This document shows positions 7,931 to 13,545 of a DNA stretch of 19,270 bases, one piece after another; within the stretch, counting starts at the first letter, position 1; each line of letters opens with the position of its first letter. This DNA is from Deltaproteobacteria bacterium RIFCSPHIGHO2_02_FULL_40_11. GTDB taxonomy: Bacteria; Bdellovibrionota; JACOXK01; 2-02-FULL-40-11. The notes beneath the pieces were generated by a model, which was given only the letters and a program-made list of their open reading frames with translations, did no database searches and was not told the origin of the DNA. The stretch lies in the NCBI GenBank assembly GCA_001798105.1, contig MGRI01000036.1, positions 11,211 through 30,480 on the forward strand. The letters run 5' to 3'. Both the position numbers and the translations under genes were made by a program.

Positions 7931-9437
7931 GCCCATTCCAATTTTAGGGGATTACATCGATGGGAATTTTGTGCTTTCCAAAGACCCTTCTGGAGAAATT
8001 GAGTCGATGAATCCTGGAAATACGAAAGATCATCTGGGCATGTTTCCCTATACGTATTCACATGTTGGGCAAGCGGTGGATGCGGCGAAAAAAGCTTTTT
8101 TAACGTGGCGCAACTTAACCATAGATCAAAGAATTTCATATTTTAAAAAACTACATACTGAAATTTCTTCACAGGTGGATGCCCTTTCAGAAGTGATTTC
8201 GAGGGAAACGGGTAAACCGCTCTGGGAGGCGCGCCAAGAAGCACAGGCTTTGCTCGGGAAAATTACAGTTACCATCGAAAGCAGCATGAAGCTTGTGATG
8301 GACCACAGTGTTGCTGACGCATTGGCTGACATTCCAGGAAGATACCGTTTTAAACCCAGAGGGGTCATGGCCGTGATCGGCCCCTTTAATTTTCCTGCGC
8401 ACTTACCCCATGGCCATATTGTGCCTGCGCTGTTAACGGGAAATACAGTTGTTTTTAAACCGTCCGAGCTAACGCCTGCCGTTGGGCAAGTGTATGCTGA
8501 AATTTTTCATAAAGCGGGCTTTCCAAAGGGCGTATTTAATCTTGTGCAAGGTGAAAAAGAAATTGGGAAGCGATTATGCATGGAAAAAAATGTGGATGGC
8601 ATTTTATTTACCGGATCTTACGAAGTGGGTTTAAAAATTAAACAAGAAACAGCCCAACATTATTGGAAACTGGTTGCATTGGAAATGGGTGGAAAAAATG
8701 CTGCCATTGTTTTGGAAGATGCGCCTTTTCAAAAAACACTCTATGAAGTTGTGAAAGGGGCTTATTTAACAACGGGGCAACGATGTTCCGCAACGAGCAG
8801 ACTGATCTTACTTCCGAAAATTGCAGATCAGTTTATTGAAAAACTACACCAACTTTCCAAAGAAATTCGCATTGGCTATGCTTTTGAGGATGAACCTCCT
8901 TTTATGGGGCCGCTCATTCATCAAACTGCCATGGAAAAATATCTTCGGTTTCAAGGGATTGCCCAAAGAGAAGGGGGCGAGACCATTATGCGCGGCAAGG
9001 CTTTAGAATTAAAATACCCAGGATATTATGTTACGCCTTCTATTTATCGAATGTTTAAAAATCAAACGGGGGGAACCTATTTACAATCTGAAATTTTTGG
9101 GCCAAGTCTTGGAATTTTAATTGCCGATTCTTTAGAGGAAGCGATTTCTCTTTCCAATCAAACAGATTATGGTTTGGTGACGTCGGTTTTTACAAAAGAT
9201 CGGGCATCTTATGAAACTGTTTTCCAAAATAGTAAAACGGGCCTGATCAATTGGAATCGATCAACCGTAGGCGCCTCTTCGAAGCTTCCGTTTGGAGGTA
9301 TGGGAAAAAGTGGGAATGGATATCCCACCGCGTTATTTGCGCCCTATTATTGTACGTATCCTGTTGCCTCTTTAGAGGATGAAGCCGACGATACTGCACC
9401 GAGCTTTTTACCCGGTATTCCTAAATATGAAAAATAA
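7917..9437 (+). CDS. astD: N-succinylglutamate 5-semialdehyde dehydrogenase AstD
   Basis: A 506-residue NAD-dependent aldehyde dehydrogenase that would oxidise N-succinylglutamate semialdehyde to N-succinylglutamate. Catalytic residues are visible: Asn158 in PFNFP, Lys181 in VFKPSE, the FTGSYEVG Rossmann motif (231-238), Glu256 in ALEMGGK and the nucleophile Cys290 in GQRCSATSR. The opening PIPILGDYIDGNF and the PFNFPAHLPHGHIVPALLTG stretch are AstD-like. The same frame stays open upstream into astA, but that is read-through of unrelated sequence; ATG 7917 gives the normal family length and a 14-nt overlap. No clear Shine-Dalgarno is present, suggesting translation by coupling. It overlaps ruvX by 11 nt. 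Confidence 0.92.
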   Translation: MKIFKPIPILGDYIDGNFVLSKDPSGEIESMNPGNTKDHLGMFPYTYSHVGQAVDAAKKAFLTWRNLTIDQRISYFKKLHTEISSQVDALSEVISRETGKPLWEARQEAQALLGKITVTIESSMKLVMDHSVADALADIPGRYRFKPRGVMAVIGPFNFPAHLPHGHIVPALLTGNTVVFKPSELTPAVGQVYAEIFHKAGFPKGVFNLVQGEKEIGKRLCMEKNVDGILFTGSYEVGLKIKQETAQHYWKLVALEMGGKNAAIVLEDAPFQKTLYEVVKGAYLTTGQRCSATSRLILLPKIADQFIEKLHQLSKEIRIGYAFEDEPPFMGPLIHQTAMEKYLRFQGIAQREGGETIMRGKALELKYPGYYVTPSIYRMFKNQTGGTYLQSEIFGPSLGILIADSLEEAISLSNQTDYGLVTSVFTKDRASYETVFQNSKTGLINWNRSTVGASSKLPFGGMGKSGNGYPTALFAPYYCTYPVASLEDEADDTAPSFLPGIPKYEK

Positions 9438-9852
9438 GATTTTAAGGCTCATGGCATTAGATGTGGGAAGCCGACGCATTGGCGTTGCGATCAGCGATGC
9501 CATGGGATGGACGGCACAACCCATTACCACCCTTGAACGAACAACTTTGCAAGAAGATTTCAAAAAGATTGAAGCGCTTCTTCATGAATACGAAGTAGAT
9601 ACTCTGGTCGTTGGTTATCCTCAAGGCTTATCGCAAAACATTACACCTCAAACCCAAAAAGTAATTGATTTTGTCGAAAAATTAAAAAAACAAGTCACCT
9701 GCCCGATTGAAATTTGGGATGAGTCCTTTACCACCCGACAAGCTGAAGAGGTTCTTCTGGAAGCAAACATCAGTCGAAGGAAAAGAAAAAAAGCAATTGA
9801 TAAACTGGCCGCAGTATTTATTTTAAAAAGTTACATGGATTCAAACAAATGA
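9427..9852 (+). CDS. ruvX: Holliday junction resolvase-like RuvX (YqgF)
   Basis: A 141-residue RNase H-fold protein. Members of this family act on Holliday junctions or in 16S rRNA processing. Family motifs: LMALDVGSRRIGVAISD at the N terminus with the first acidic residue, VVGYPQGLS in the middle, DESFTT in place of the usual DERFTT, and the C-terminal DKLAAVFILKSYMD. The ATG at 9427 gives the family length; an in-frame upstream ATG at 9379 lies inside astD and is rejected. It overlaps astD by 11 nt and mltG by 4 nt (ATGA). Pairing of ruvX with mltG is common in bacteria. Confidence 0.93.
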   Translation: MKNKILRLMALDVGSRRIGVAISDAMGWTAQPITTLERTTLQEDFKKIEALLHEYEVDTLVVGYPQGLSQNITPQTQKVIDFVEKLKKQVTCPIEIWDESFTTRQAEEVLLEANISRRKRKKAIDKLAAVFILKSYMDSNK

Positions 9853-10850
9853 AACGTTTTAAAGAAATATCGATCATTGGGGGAATTGTTTTTTGTTTAT
9901 TTGTATTTATCGAAGTGTTTTTATTTTTAAATACCGTCCCTTCCGATCAAAAAAATGAAATTATCTTTTCGGTTCCAAAAGGAGCACCCTTCCGAAAAAT
10001 TGCCAGAAAGTTAAAAGACGAAAAGCTTATTACAAGCAAATTAAAATTTTATATTTTAGCGAGGCTGAAAGGGAATCTAAAAAAAATTAAAGCGGGAGAG
10101 TATTTATTATATTCAAACATGAAACCCATTGATGTTTTAAATCTGCTCGTAAGTGGTGCAACTTATTTATATCGTGCGACGATTCCTGAAGGATATAATA
10201 TGTATCAGATTGCCCAAGTATATGAGGCTGTGGGGCTTGTTTCTCAGAAAGAATTTTTAGAAACCTGTACACAGGGGCTTTTACTTGAAGAACTTCAAAT
10301 TTCGGGCCCTTCTTGTGAAGGATATCTTTTTCCAGAAAGCTATTTTTTCTCAAAGCCGGTTACGGCCCAAACAATTATTCGAACCATGGTAGAACGGTTT
10401 TATCAAAATTATTCGTCAGATATTCAATACAAGGCGAAAAAATTAAAACTTACAAAAAGAAAAGTTGTTATTTTGGCATCTATCATTGAAAAAGAAACTT
10501 CTGTTCCCCATGAACGAAAACTTATTTCAGCGGTTTTTCACAATCGATTGAAATTCAACATGAAATTACAAAGTGATCCAACGGTTATTTATGGAATTTC
10601 AAATTTTTCTGGAAATTTAACCAAAAGCCATTTAAGAATACCCACCCCTTATAATACCTATACTCAAAAAGGATTACCTTTTGGTCCTATTGCGAATCCT
10701 GGTCTGGAATCTTTAGAAGCAGCTGTTGACCCAGCGAAGGTAGAATATTTATATTTTGTTTCAAAAAATGATGGAACGCATTTTTTTTCAAAAACCTATC
10801 GAGAACATGTAAATGCCGTCAATCGATATCAAAAGAGAAGGCAGCCTTAA
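9849..10850 (+). CDS. mltG: Endolytic peptidoglycan transglycosylase MltG (YceG-like)
   Basis: A 333-residue inner-membrane lytic transglycosylase that cuts nascent glycan strands and so sets their length. One N-terminal membrane helix (about residues 9-28) is followed by a LysM-like region (IIFSVPKGAPFRKIARKLKD). The YceG catalytic region contains LASIIEKET, with Glu214 as the likely acid matching E218 of E. coli, followed by SAVFHNRL and LQSDPTVIYG. It ends with GPIANPGLESLEAAVDPA and YFVSKNDGTHFFSKTYREH, as expected for a full-length protein. It is the last gene of the six-gene plus-strand operon. Its TAA is interleaved with the stop codon of the convergent TPR gene, a 3-nt overlap (10848-10850 against 10847-10849). 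Confidence 0.93.
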   Translation: MKRFKEISIIGGIVFCLFVFIEVFLFLNTVPSDQKNEIIFSVPKGAPFRKIARKLKDEKLITSKLKFYILARLKGNLKKIKAGEYLLYSNMKPIDVLNLLVSGATYLYRATIPEGYNMYQIAQVYEAVGLVSQKEFLETCTQGLLLEELQISGPSCEGYLFPESYFFSKPVTAQTIIRTMVERFYQNYSSDIQYKAKKLKLTKRKVVILASIIEKETSVPHERKLISAVFHNRLKFNMKLQSDPTVIYGISNFSGNLTKSHLRIPTPYNTYTQKGLPFGPIANPGLESLEAAVDPAKVEYLYFVSKNDGTHFFSKTYREHVNAVNRYQKRRQP

Positions 10851-12025
10851 AGACTTACGTATTGGAGCAGTTTTTCTTTGGCTTTGATGTAATAGGGATG
10901 TTCTTTCTCAGTTAAATTCAAAATTTCTTGCCATTTAGATTTTGCAGCCGAAATATCGGGGAGATTTTCATATACGGCGGCTTGAGAATAAAGCATTTTT
11001 ACTTGTTTGGCTAAAATTTGATTTAATTGCACATGCTTTTCTTTGGCAGGTTGAAATTTTGGATTCATAAAAAGAATTTTTTCAATGACGACTTTGGCTT
11101 CTTTGTATTTTTGTGCCTGGATGAGGGTTTCAGCTTCGGCCCATAAAGTTTGTGTTTCATGTGTAAGCGTCTTGAGCGCTTGTTTGAGGGGCTCCATAAT
11201 GTGAGATGTTTTAAAATCATGTGTTTTAGCAAGCGTTAAAGCATCTTTATAGAGTGAAATTGCGTTTGAGTATTTTTGTTGATTTTCTAAATCCTGCGCT
11301 TGTGAAAGGATATGATTGATCTTTTGAAAAACATCAATGGCGGTCAAAGAAGGTTTTTCTAAAGGAGCAGATTTTTGAATAATGGTTCTGCGTAGGCTGT
11401 CCATGTGATCAATTCCGTTTTTGGCAGGTTCATTATAAGGATCCACCATAAGGGCTTCCTGGTAGGCAATGGTTGCTAAATCCCATTCTTTTTGATCAAT
11501 CAGTCGTTGCGCGCGTCCCAGATGAAAAGCAACTTGATCTTCTACCCACTGCCTGTGCGCTTTGGCTTTGAATTCTTGTACAAACGTTTGTTGTAATACT
11601 TTGGCTTCATCGATTGCTTTTTTCAATTTTATAAATTTAGGATCAAATAAATTGAGGTATTGGGCTTGTTCAATATGGTTTAATGCAAGGGCATAGTCAC
11701 CTTTTCCGTAAGCTTCGGCTGCCATTTTGTAATATAAGTTGGCTTGAATTTTGGACCAATTTTGTGAAATGTTGGAATAATTTTGTGTGAGGCTTTGGGG
11801 AGCTCGAATGCTCGTTTTAAAAGGTTGAATCGCTGAAAAATAAACCAATATGGCAGATAAAATAATAAGCGTTGCAAATAAAATATCTCGAATGATTTCA
11901 TAAACAAAAAAACTACGTGACGGGGGACGTTGTTTTGAGATGCGATGCCGTTTGGAAACCAATGGCTTCGCTTGGGTAAGTGATATACTTCGTGTGACTG
12001 TGAATTCTTTAAAATAAGACGCCAT
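10847..12025 (-). CDS. TPR-containing single-pass membrane protein
   Basis: A 392-residue protein. The first 43 residues are basic (RHRISKQRPPSR), then one membrane helix (about 46-68), then a long helical region with TPR-like units (LYYKMAAEAYGKGDYALALN, WDLATIAYQEALMVDPYN, LWAEAETLIQAQKYKEAKVV). The basic N terminus predicts the repeats face the periplasm. It follows the exported protein gene with a 1-nt gap and has an AAAGGG upstream of the ATG. I do not recognise a named family; an envelope scaffold co-working with the upstream exported protein is a reasonable guess. It converges on mltG with no terminator between them. Confidence 0.8.
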   Translation of the reverse strand: MASYFKEFTVTRSISLTQAKPLVSKRHRISKQRPPSRSFFVYEIIRDILFATLIILSAILVYFSAIQPFKTSIRAPQSLTQNYSNISQNWSKIQANLYYKMAAEAYGKGDYALALNHIEQAQYLNLFDPKFIKLKKAIDEAKVLQQTFVQEFKAKAHRQWVEDQVAFHLGRAQRLIDQKEWDLATIAYQEALMVDPYNEPAKNGIDHMDSLRRTIIQKSAPLEKPSLTAIDVFQKINHILSQAQDLENQQKYSNAISLYKDALTLAKTHDFKTSHIMEPLKQALKTLTHETQTLWAEAETLIQAQKYKEAKVVIEKILFMNPKFQPAKEKHVQLNQILAKQVKMLYSQAAVYENLPDISAAKSKWQEILNLTEKEHPYYIKAKEKLLQYVSL

Positions 12026-12026
12026 A

Positions 12027-12479
12027 TTAATATTCCCTTTCTAACTTCAATAAATTGTTCTGATTTTTATCCCATGCCAGGGTATGGACCTTGCTTTCTT
12101 TGGTGGTTTCATCAAAAAATGAAACCAGAATCTCCAGTTGCCCGTTTTTATTTACATCGGAAAAGGCGAGGTTGGTGATGGATTGCTTGTCATAAATAAA
12201 TCCATCTTCTCCTGTGGGGAATTGGTATTGTGCAATGAGCTTACTTTGAACGGAATCTTGAAACCCATAGAGATGGTAAATCTGAACAGAAATTTTCCCA
12301 TCTTGTTTTATTTTGACCACTTTTTCCATTTGGCCATCGTGGTCAAGATCAACGAGTTTTTCCGCTAAAATTCTTTCTTGCGCATGTGCCGTCAAAGCGG
12401 CAACAAGCGGCGTAATTTTTTGATTGGCTGCAAGAACCAAAAAGAGTGCAACACCCGATAACAATCCATAACGAACCAT
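12027..12479 (-). CDS. Exported protein with calcium-loop (FG-GAP/VCBS-like) motifs
   Basis: A 150-residue protein of unknown function. It begins with a signal peptide (hydrophobic core LLSGVALFLVLAA, possible cleavage after AHA near residue 33). It then carries two loops of the D-x-D-x-D-G type, DLDHDGQME (44-52) and DVNKNGQLE (108-116), each followed by a beta-strand. This resembles integrin-like/VCBS or dockerin-type calcium loops, so a small periplasmic or surface beta-protein is likely. ATG 12479 fits the AAGGTG Shine-Dalgarno better than the GTG three bases upstream. It shares a transcript with the TPR membrane protein and lies downstream of a sigma-54-like promoter. Confidence 0.7.
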   Translation of the reverse strand: MVRYGLLSGVALFLVLAANQKITPLVAALTAHAQERILAEKLVDLDHDGQMEKVVKIKQDGKISVQIYHLYGFQDSVQSKLIAQYQFPTGEDGFIYDKQSITNLAFSDVNKNGQLEILVSFFDETTKESKVHTLAWDKNQNNLLKLEREY

Positions 12480-12513
12480 CACTTCACCTTCAATTCCAAT
12501 TCAATTCAACACA

Positions 12514-12544
12514 AGATCCTTCGCACTTCGTGCTCAGGATGACC
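12514..12544. repeat. Interspersed palindromic repeat of the TCATCCTGAGC type
   Basis: ATCCT (12516-12520) pairs with AGGAT (12536-12540), and inside them GCAC (12523-12526) pairs with GTGC (12530-12533) around a TTC loop. Read on the minus strand, the sequence begins GGTCATCCTGAGC and ends GAAGGATCTT. From memory, this kind of element recurs in intergenic regions of many bacterial genomes. Only one copy is in this window. It lies in the untranslated leader of the exported protein gene. Confidence 0.55.
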
Positions 12545-12594
12545 ATTCAACTTCAGCTGCAAAATCCAATGTTCTGCCCTTTGCTTATATATTT

Positions 12595-12610
12595 TGCAAG
12601 GGGTGTGCCA
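12595..12610 (-). promoter_or_regulatory. Sigma-54 (RpoN) promoter, -24/-12 type
   Basis: On the minus strand the sequence reads TGGCAC, 5 nt (ACCCC), TTGCA. It matches the RpoN consensus TGGCAC-N5-TTGCA, with GG and GC exactly 12 nt apart. Transcription would start near 12584, giving a leader of about 105 nt before the exported protein gene and its TPR partner. It would require a bacterial enhancer-binding protein. Confidence 0.65.
12599..12610. repeat. 12-nt direct repeat, copy 1 (core of the sigma-54 site)
   Basis: AGGGGTGTGCCA on the plus strand is identical to the copy at 12699-12710, offset by exactly 100 nt. Copy 1 has the right spacing for a sigma-54 promoter. In copy 2 the TTGC is 2 nt too far away. 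Confidence 0.7.
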
Positions 12611-12698
12611 TCAGAGCGATAAAAAAAGAAAGTAATTTCAATGGGTTATAAACTTCTTCTGAACGACAGAAAATGAAGAGATTTTACACAATCGCAAT

Positions 12699-12710
12699 AG
12701 GGGTGTGCCA
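12699..12710. repeat. 12-nt direct repeat, copy 2 (mis-spaced sigma-54-like element)
   Basis: This is the same 12-mer as at 12599-12610. On the minus strand it gives TGGCAC-N7-TTGC, which breaks the strict -24/-12 spacing, so it is unlikely to be an active promoter. It could be a decayed duplicate or a non-productive RpoN binding site. Confidence 0.6.
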
Positions 12711-12790
12711 GAAGTGTCTTAACCTATTGATTTTATTGTGCAATTTTTTTATGTGCGGAAATGTCACAGCTGTCTAAAGTGTAACGGGGC

Positions 12791-12841
12791 AAAAAAAGCA
12801 GGAGGGGGTCAGATCCCTGTGGGATCTGACCCCAATTCCTG
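12791..12841 (-). terminator. Strong Rho-independent terminator formed by a repeat-type hairpin
   Basis: GGGGTCAGATCCC (12805-12817) pairs perfectly over 13 bp with 12821-12833 around a TGT loop. CAGGA (12799-12803) and TCCTG (12837-12841) extend the stem past a small bulge. On the minus strand the stem is followed by TGC and seven T (12797-12791). It begins only 4 nt after the stop of the small membrane protein gene, so it should end that transcript. The GGGGTCAGATC motif also resembles palindromes that I recall as dispersed repeats linked to Y1-type (RAYT) transposases. Confidence 0.85.
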
Positions 12842-12844
12842 AGG

Positions 12845-13240
12845 TTAGAAGAAATTCTTTGTACCCCAAAAGAAATAATGAACGACAGCCGCGCCAATGG
12901 CAAGAAGGCCGAGGGGCAGTTGATATGGGGTAAGTTTTTGGCTCATATCATATAAAATGGGTAATTTTGGCTTCATATAGGTCATCGATAGCCAAAACCC
13001 AATGATGAGCGCCGTGGCACCGGGGATGAGATCCCCAATAAATTGCTCTGTTCCAAGCGGGTAAAATAGCGCCAAAGCACCCCCCACCAAGCAAAATAAC
13101 CCAATCAGTACTTGAATGGGTGCAAGTTTATAGAGCCACTCTTTATAGGTTGGATGGTTTGTTGCATACCATGCAAAGAAAGTCAGAAAACCACCAATTG
13201 TAATGCCATAGGTCATGGCCCAAAATGTTATTTTATACAT
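12845..13240 (-). CDS. Small integral membrane protein, unknown function
   Basis: A 131-residue protein with about four membrane helices (roughly residues 5-25, 40-60, 68-87 and 105-126) and short polar connections; its last residues are FFWGTKNFF. No family is recognised. An upstream in-frame ATG (13255) begins ATGAGAGGA, but that AGAGGA is the Shine-Dalgarno for the ATG at 13240, so the shorter form (MYKITFWAMTYG) is the better start. It has its own sigma-70 promoter (13309-13338) and a strong terminator right behind it, so it appears to be transcribed alone, divergent from the microprotein gene. Confidence 0.7.
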   Translation of the reverse strand: MYKITFWAMTYGITIGGFLTFFAWYATNHPTYKEWLYKLAPIQVLIGLFCLVGGALALFYPLGTEQFIGDLIPGATALIIGFWLSMTYMKPKLPILYDMSQKLTPYQLPLGLLAIGAAVVHYFFWGTKNFF

Positions 13241-13308
13241 ATTCGTTCCTCTCATTTTTAGACAAACGTAATGCGTTTTAAAACTTCAAAAAAATCTGCC
13301 TAGGTTAG

Positions 13309-13338
13309 ATTGTAGAGGAAATGAAATTCCCCTGTCAA
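13309..13338 (-). promoter_or_regulatory. Sigma-70 promoter of the small membrane protein gene
   Basis: On the minus strand TTGACA (13338-13333), an 18-nt spacer and TACAAT (13314-13309) are near-perfect -35 and -10 boxes. The start site would be near 13302, leaving a leader of about 60 nt before ATG 13240. Confidence 0.7.
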
Positions 13339-13349
13339 TGATTCTGCTA

Positions 13350-13362
13350 ATGAATTATTCAT
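13350..13362. promoter_or_regulatory. 13-nt palindromic operator candidate between divergent promoters
   Basis: ATGAAT-T-ATTCAT is a perfect inverted repeat around one central base. It ends 2 nt before the -24 box of the plus-strand sigma-54 promoter and lies 12 nt upstream of the -35 box of the minus-strand sigma-70 promoter. A regulator bound here could affect both genes. Confidence 0.4.
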
Positions 13363-13363
13363 G

Positions 13364-13379
13364 TGGCATAAAGCTTGCA
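13364..13379 (+). promoter_or_regulatory. Sigma-54 (RpoN) promoter of the microprotein gene
   Basis: TGGCAT (13364-13369), 5 nt, TTGCA (13375-13379) matches the RpoN consensus at 10 of 11 informative positions with correct GG-to-GC spacing of 12. The predicted start is near 13390, 15 nt before the microprotein ATG and just before its Shine-Dalgarno, so position and strand fit well. Confidence 0.65.
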
Positions 13380-13404
13380 TTTTCAATAGGTTAGGAAGGA
13401 TTTT

Positions 13405-13494
13405 ATGGTAAAAATTGTGCTTCCCTTGGTATTGATGGCAGTTGGAATCCTCAATATTTACATAGGGTTACGAAATTCCAACTCAAAAAATTAA
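13405..13494 (+). CDS. 29-residue hydrophobic microprotein
   Basis: A short ORF starting MVKIVLPLVLMAVGILNIY and ending in the polar tail RNSNSKN. It should form a single membrane helix (about residues 4-22) with the lysine at position 3 on one side and a charged C terminus on the other. AGGAAGGA (13393-13400) is a strong Shine-Dalgarno placed 4 nt before the ATG, and a near-consensus sigma-54 promoter lies at the expected distance. No family is recognised. Expression evidence is lacking, but promoter, ribosome binding site, ORF and the following stem-loop line up unusually well for chance. It could be a small membrane regulator or a subunit partner like other one-helix peptides. Confidence 0.6.
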   Translation: MVKIVLPLVLMAVGILNIYIGLRNSNSKN

Positions 13495-13545
13495 GCAGTT
13501 TCAAATCGTTTGAAATGGCGTCTAAGTGCCCAGAAATGCTTAATT
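13489..13545. terminator. Nested stem-loop between the convergent microprotein and rimO genes
   Basis: AATTAAGCA (13489-13497) pairs with TGCTTAATT (13537-13545). Inside, TTTCAAA (13499-13505) pairs with TTTGAAA (13509-13515) around a TCG loop, and GGC/GCC can form a third short stem. The outer stem includes both stop codons. On the minus strand it is followed by four more T (plus-strand A at 13485-13488), so it may end rimO transcription; on the plus strand there is no T run. The stems are AT-rich and so only moderately stable. Confidence 0.45.

Larger units (their letters stand above)
12483..12844. other. 362-nt intergenic region with promoter, repeats and terminator
   Basis: This is the longest gene-free stretch. 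From left to right it holds the Shine-Dalgarno and GAATT-rich leader of the exported protein gene, a repeat-type hairpin (12516-12540), a minus-strand sigma-54-like promoter (12595-12610), a second copy of its 12-nt core exactly 100 nt away (12699-12710), the palindrome ACAGCTGT (12766-12773), and a 13-bp perfect hairpin that terminates the gene on its right. I find no convincing ORF and no tRNA-like fold. Confidence 0.7.

Noticed and set aside
12539..12622. Plus-strand 27-codon ORF in the intergenic region
   Set aside because: It starts inside the repeat hairpin, has no Shine-Dalgarno, and the encoded peptide has no signal or repeat structure.
12694..12710. A second functional sigma-54 promoter
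   Set aside because: The TGGCAC and TTGC elements are 7 nt apart instead of 5; RpoN spacing is strict. Kept only as a repeat copy.
12753..12768. TGTG-N8-CACA as a CRP-like site
   Set aside because: The half-sites and spacing do not fit TGTGA-N6-TCACA, and the match is as likely by chance in AT-rich sequence.
12483..13543. tRNA, riboswitch or CRISPR in the gene-poor region
   Set aside because: No cloverleaf with a CCA-compatible acceptor stem, no regularly spaced repeats and no recognisable aptamer core were seen; the two repeats present are unrelated palindromes.
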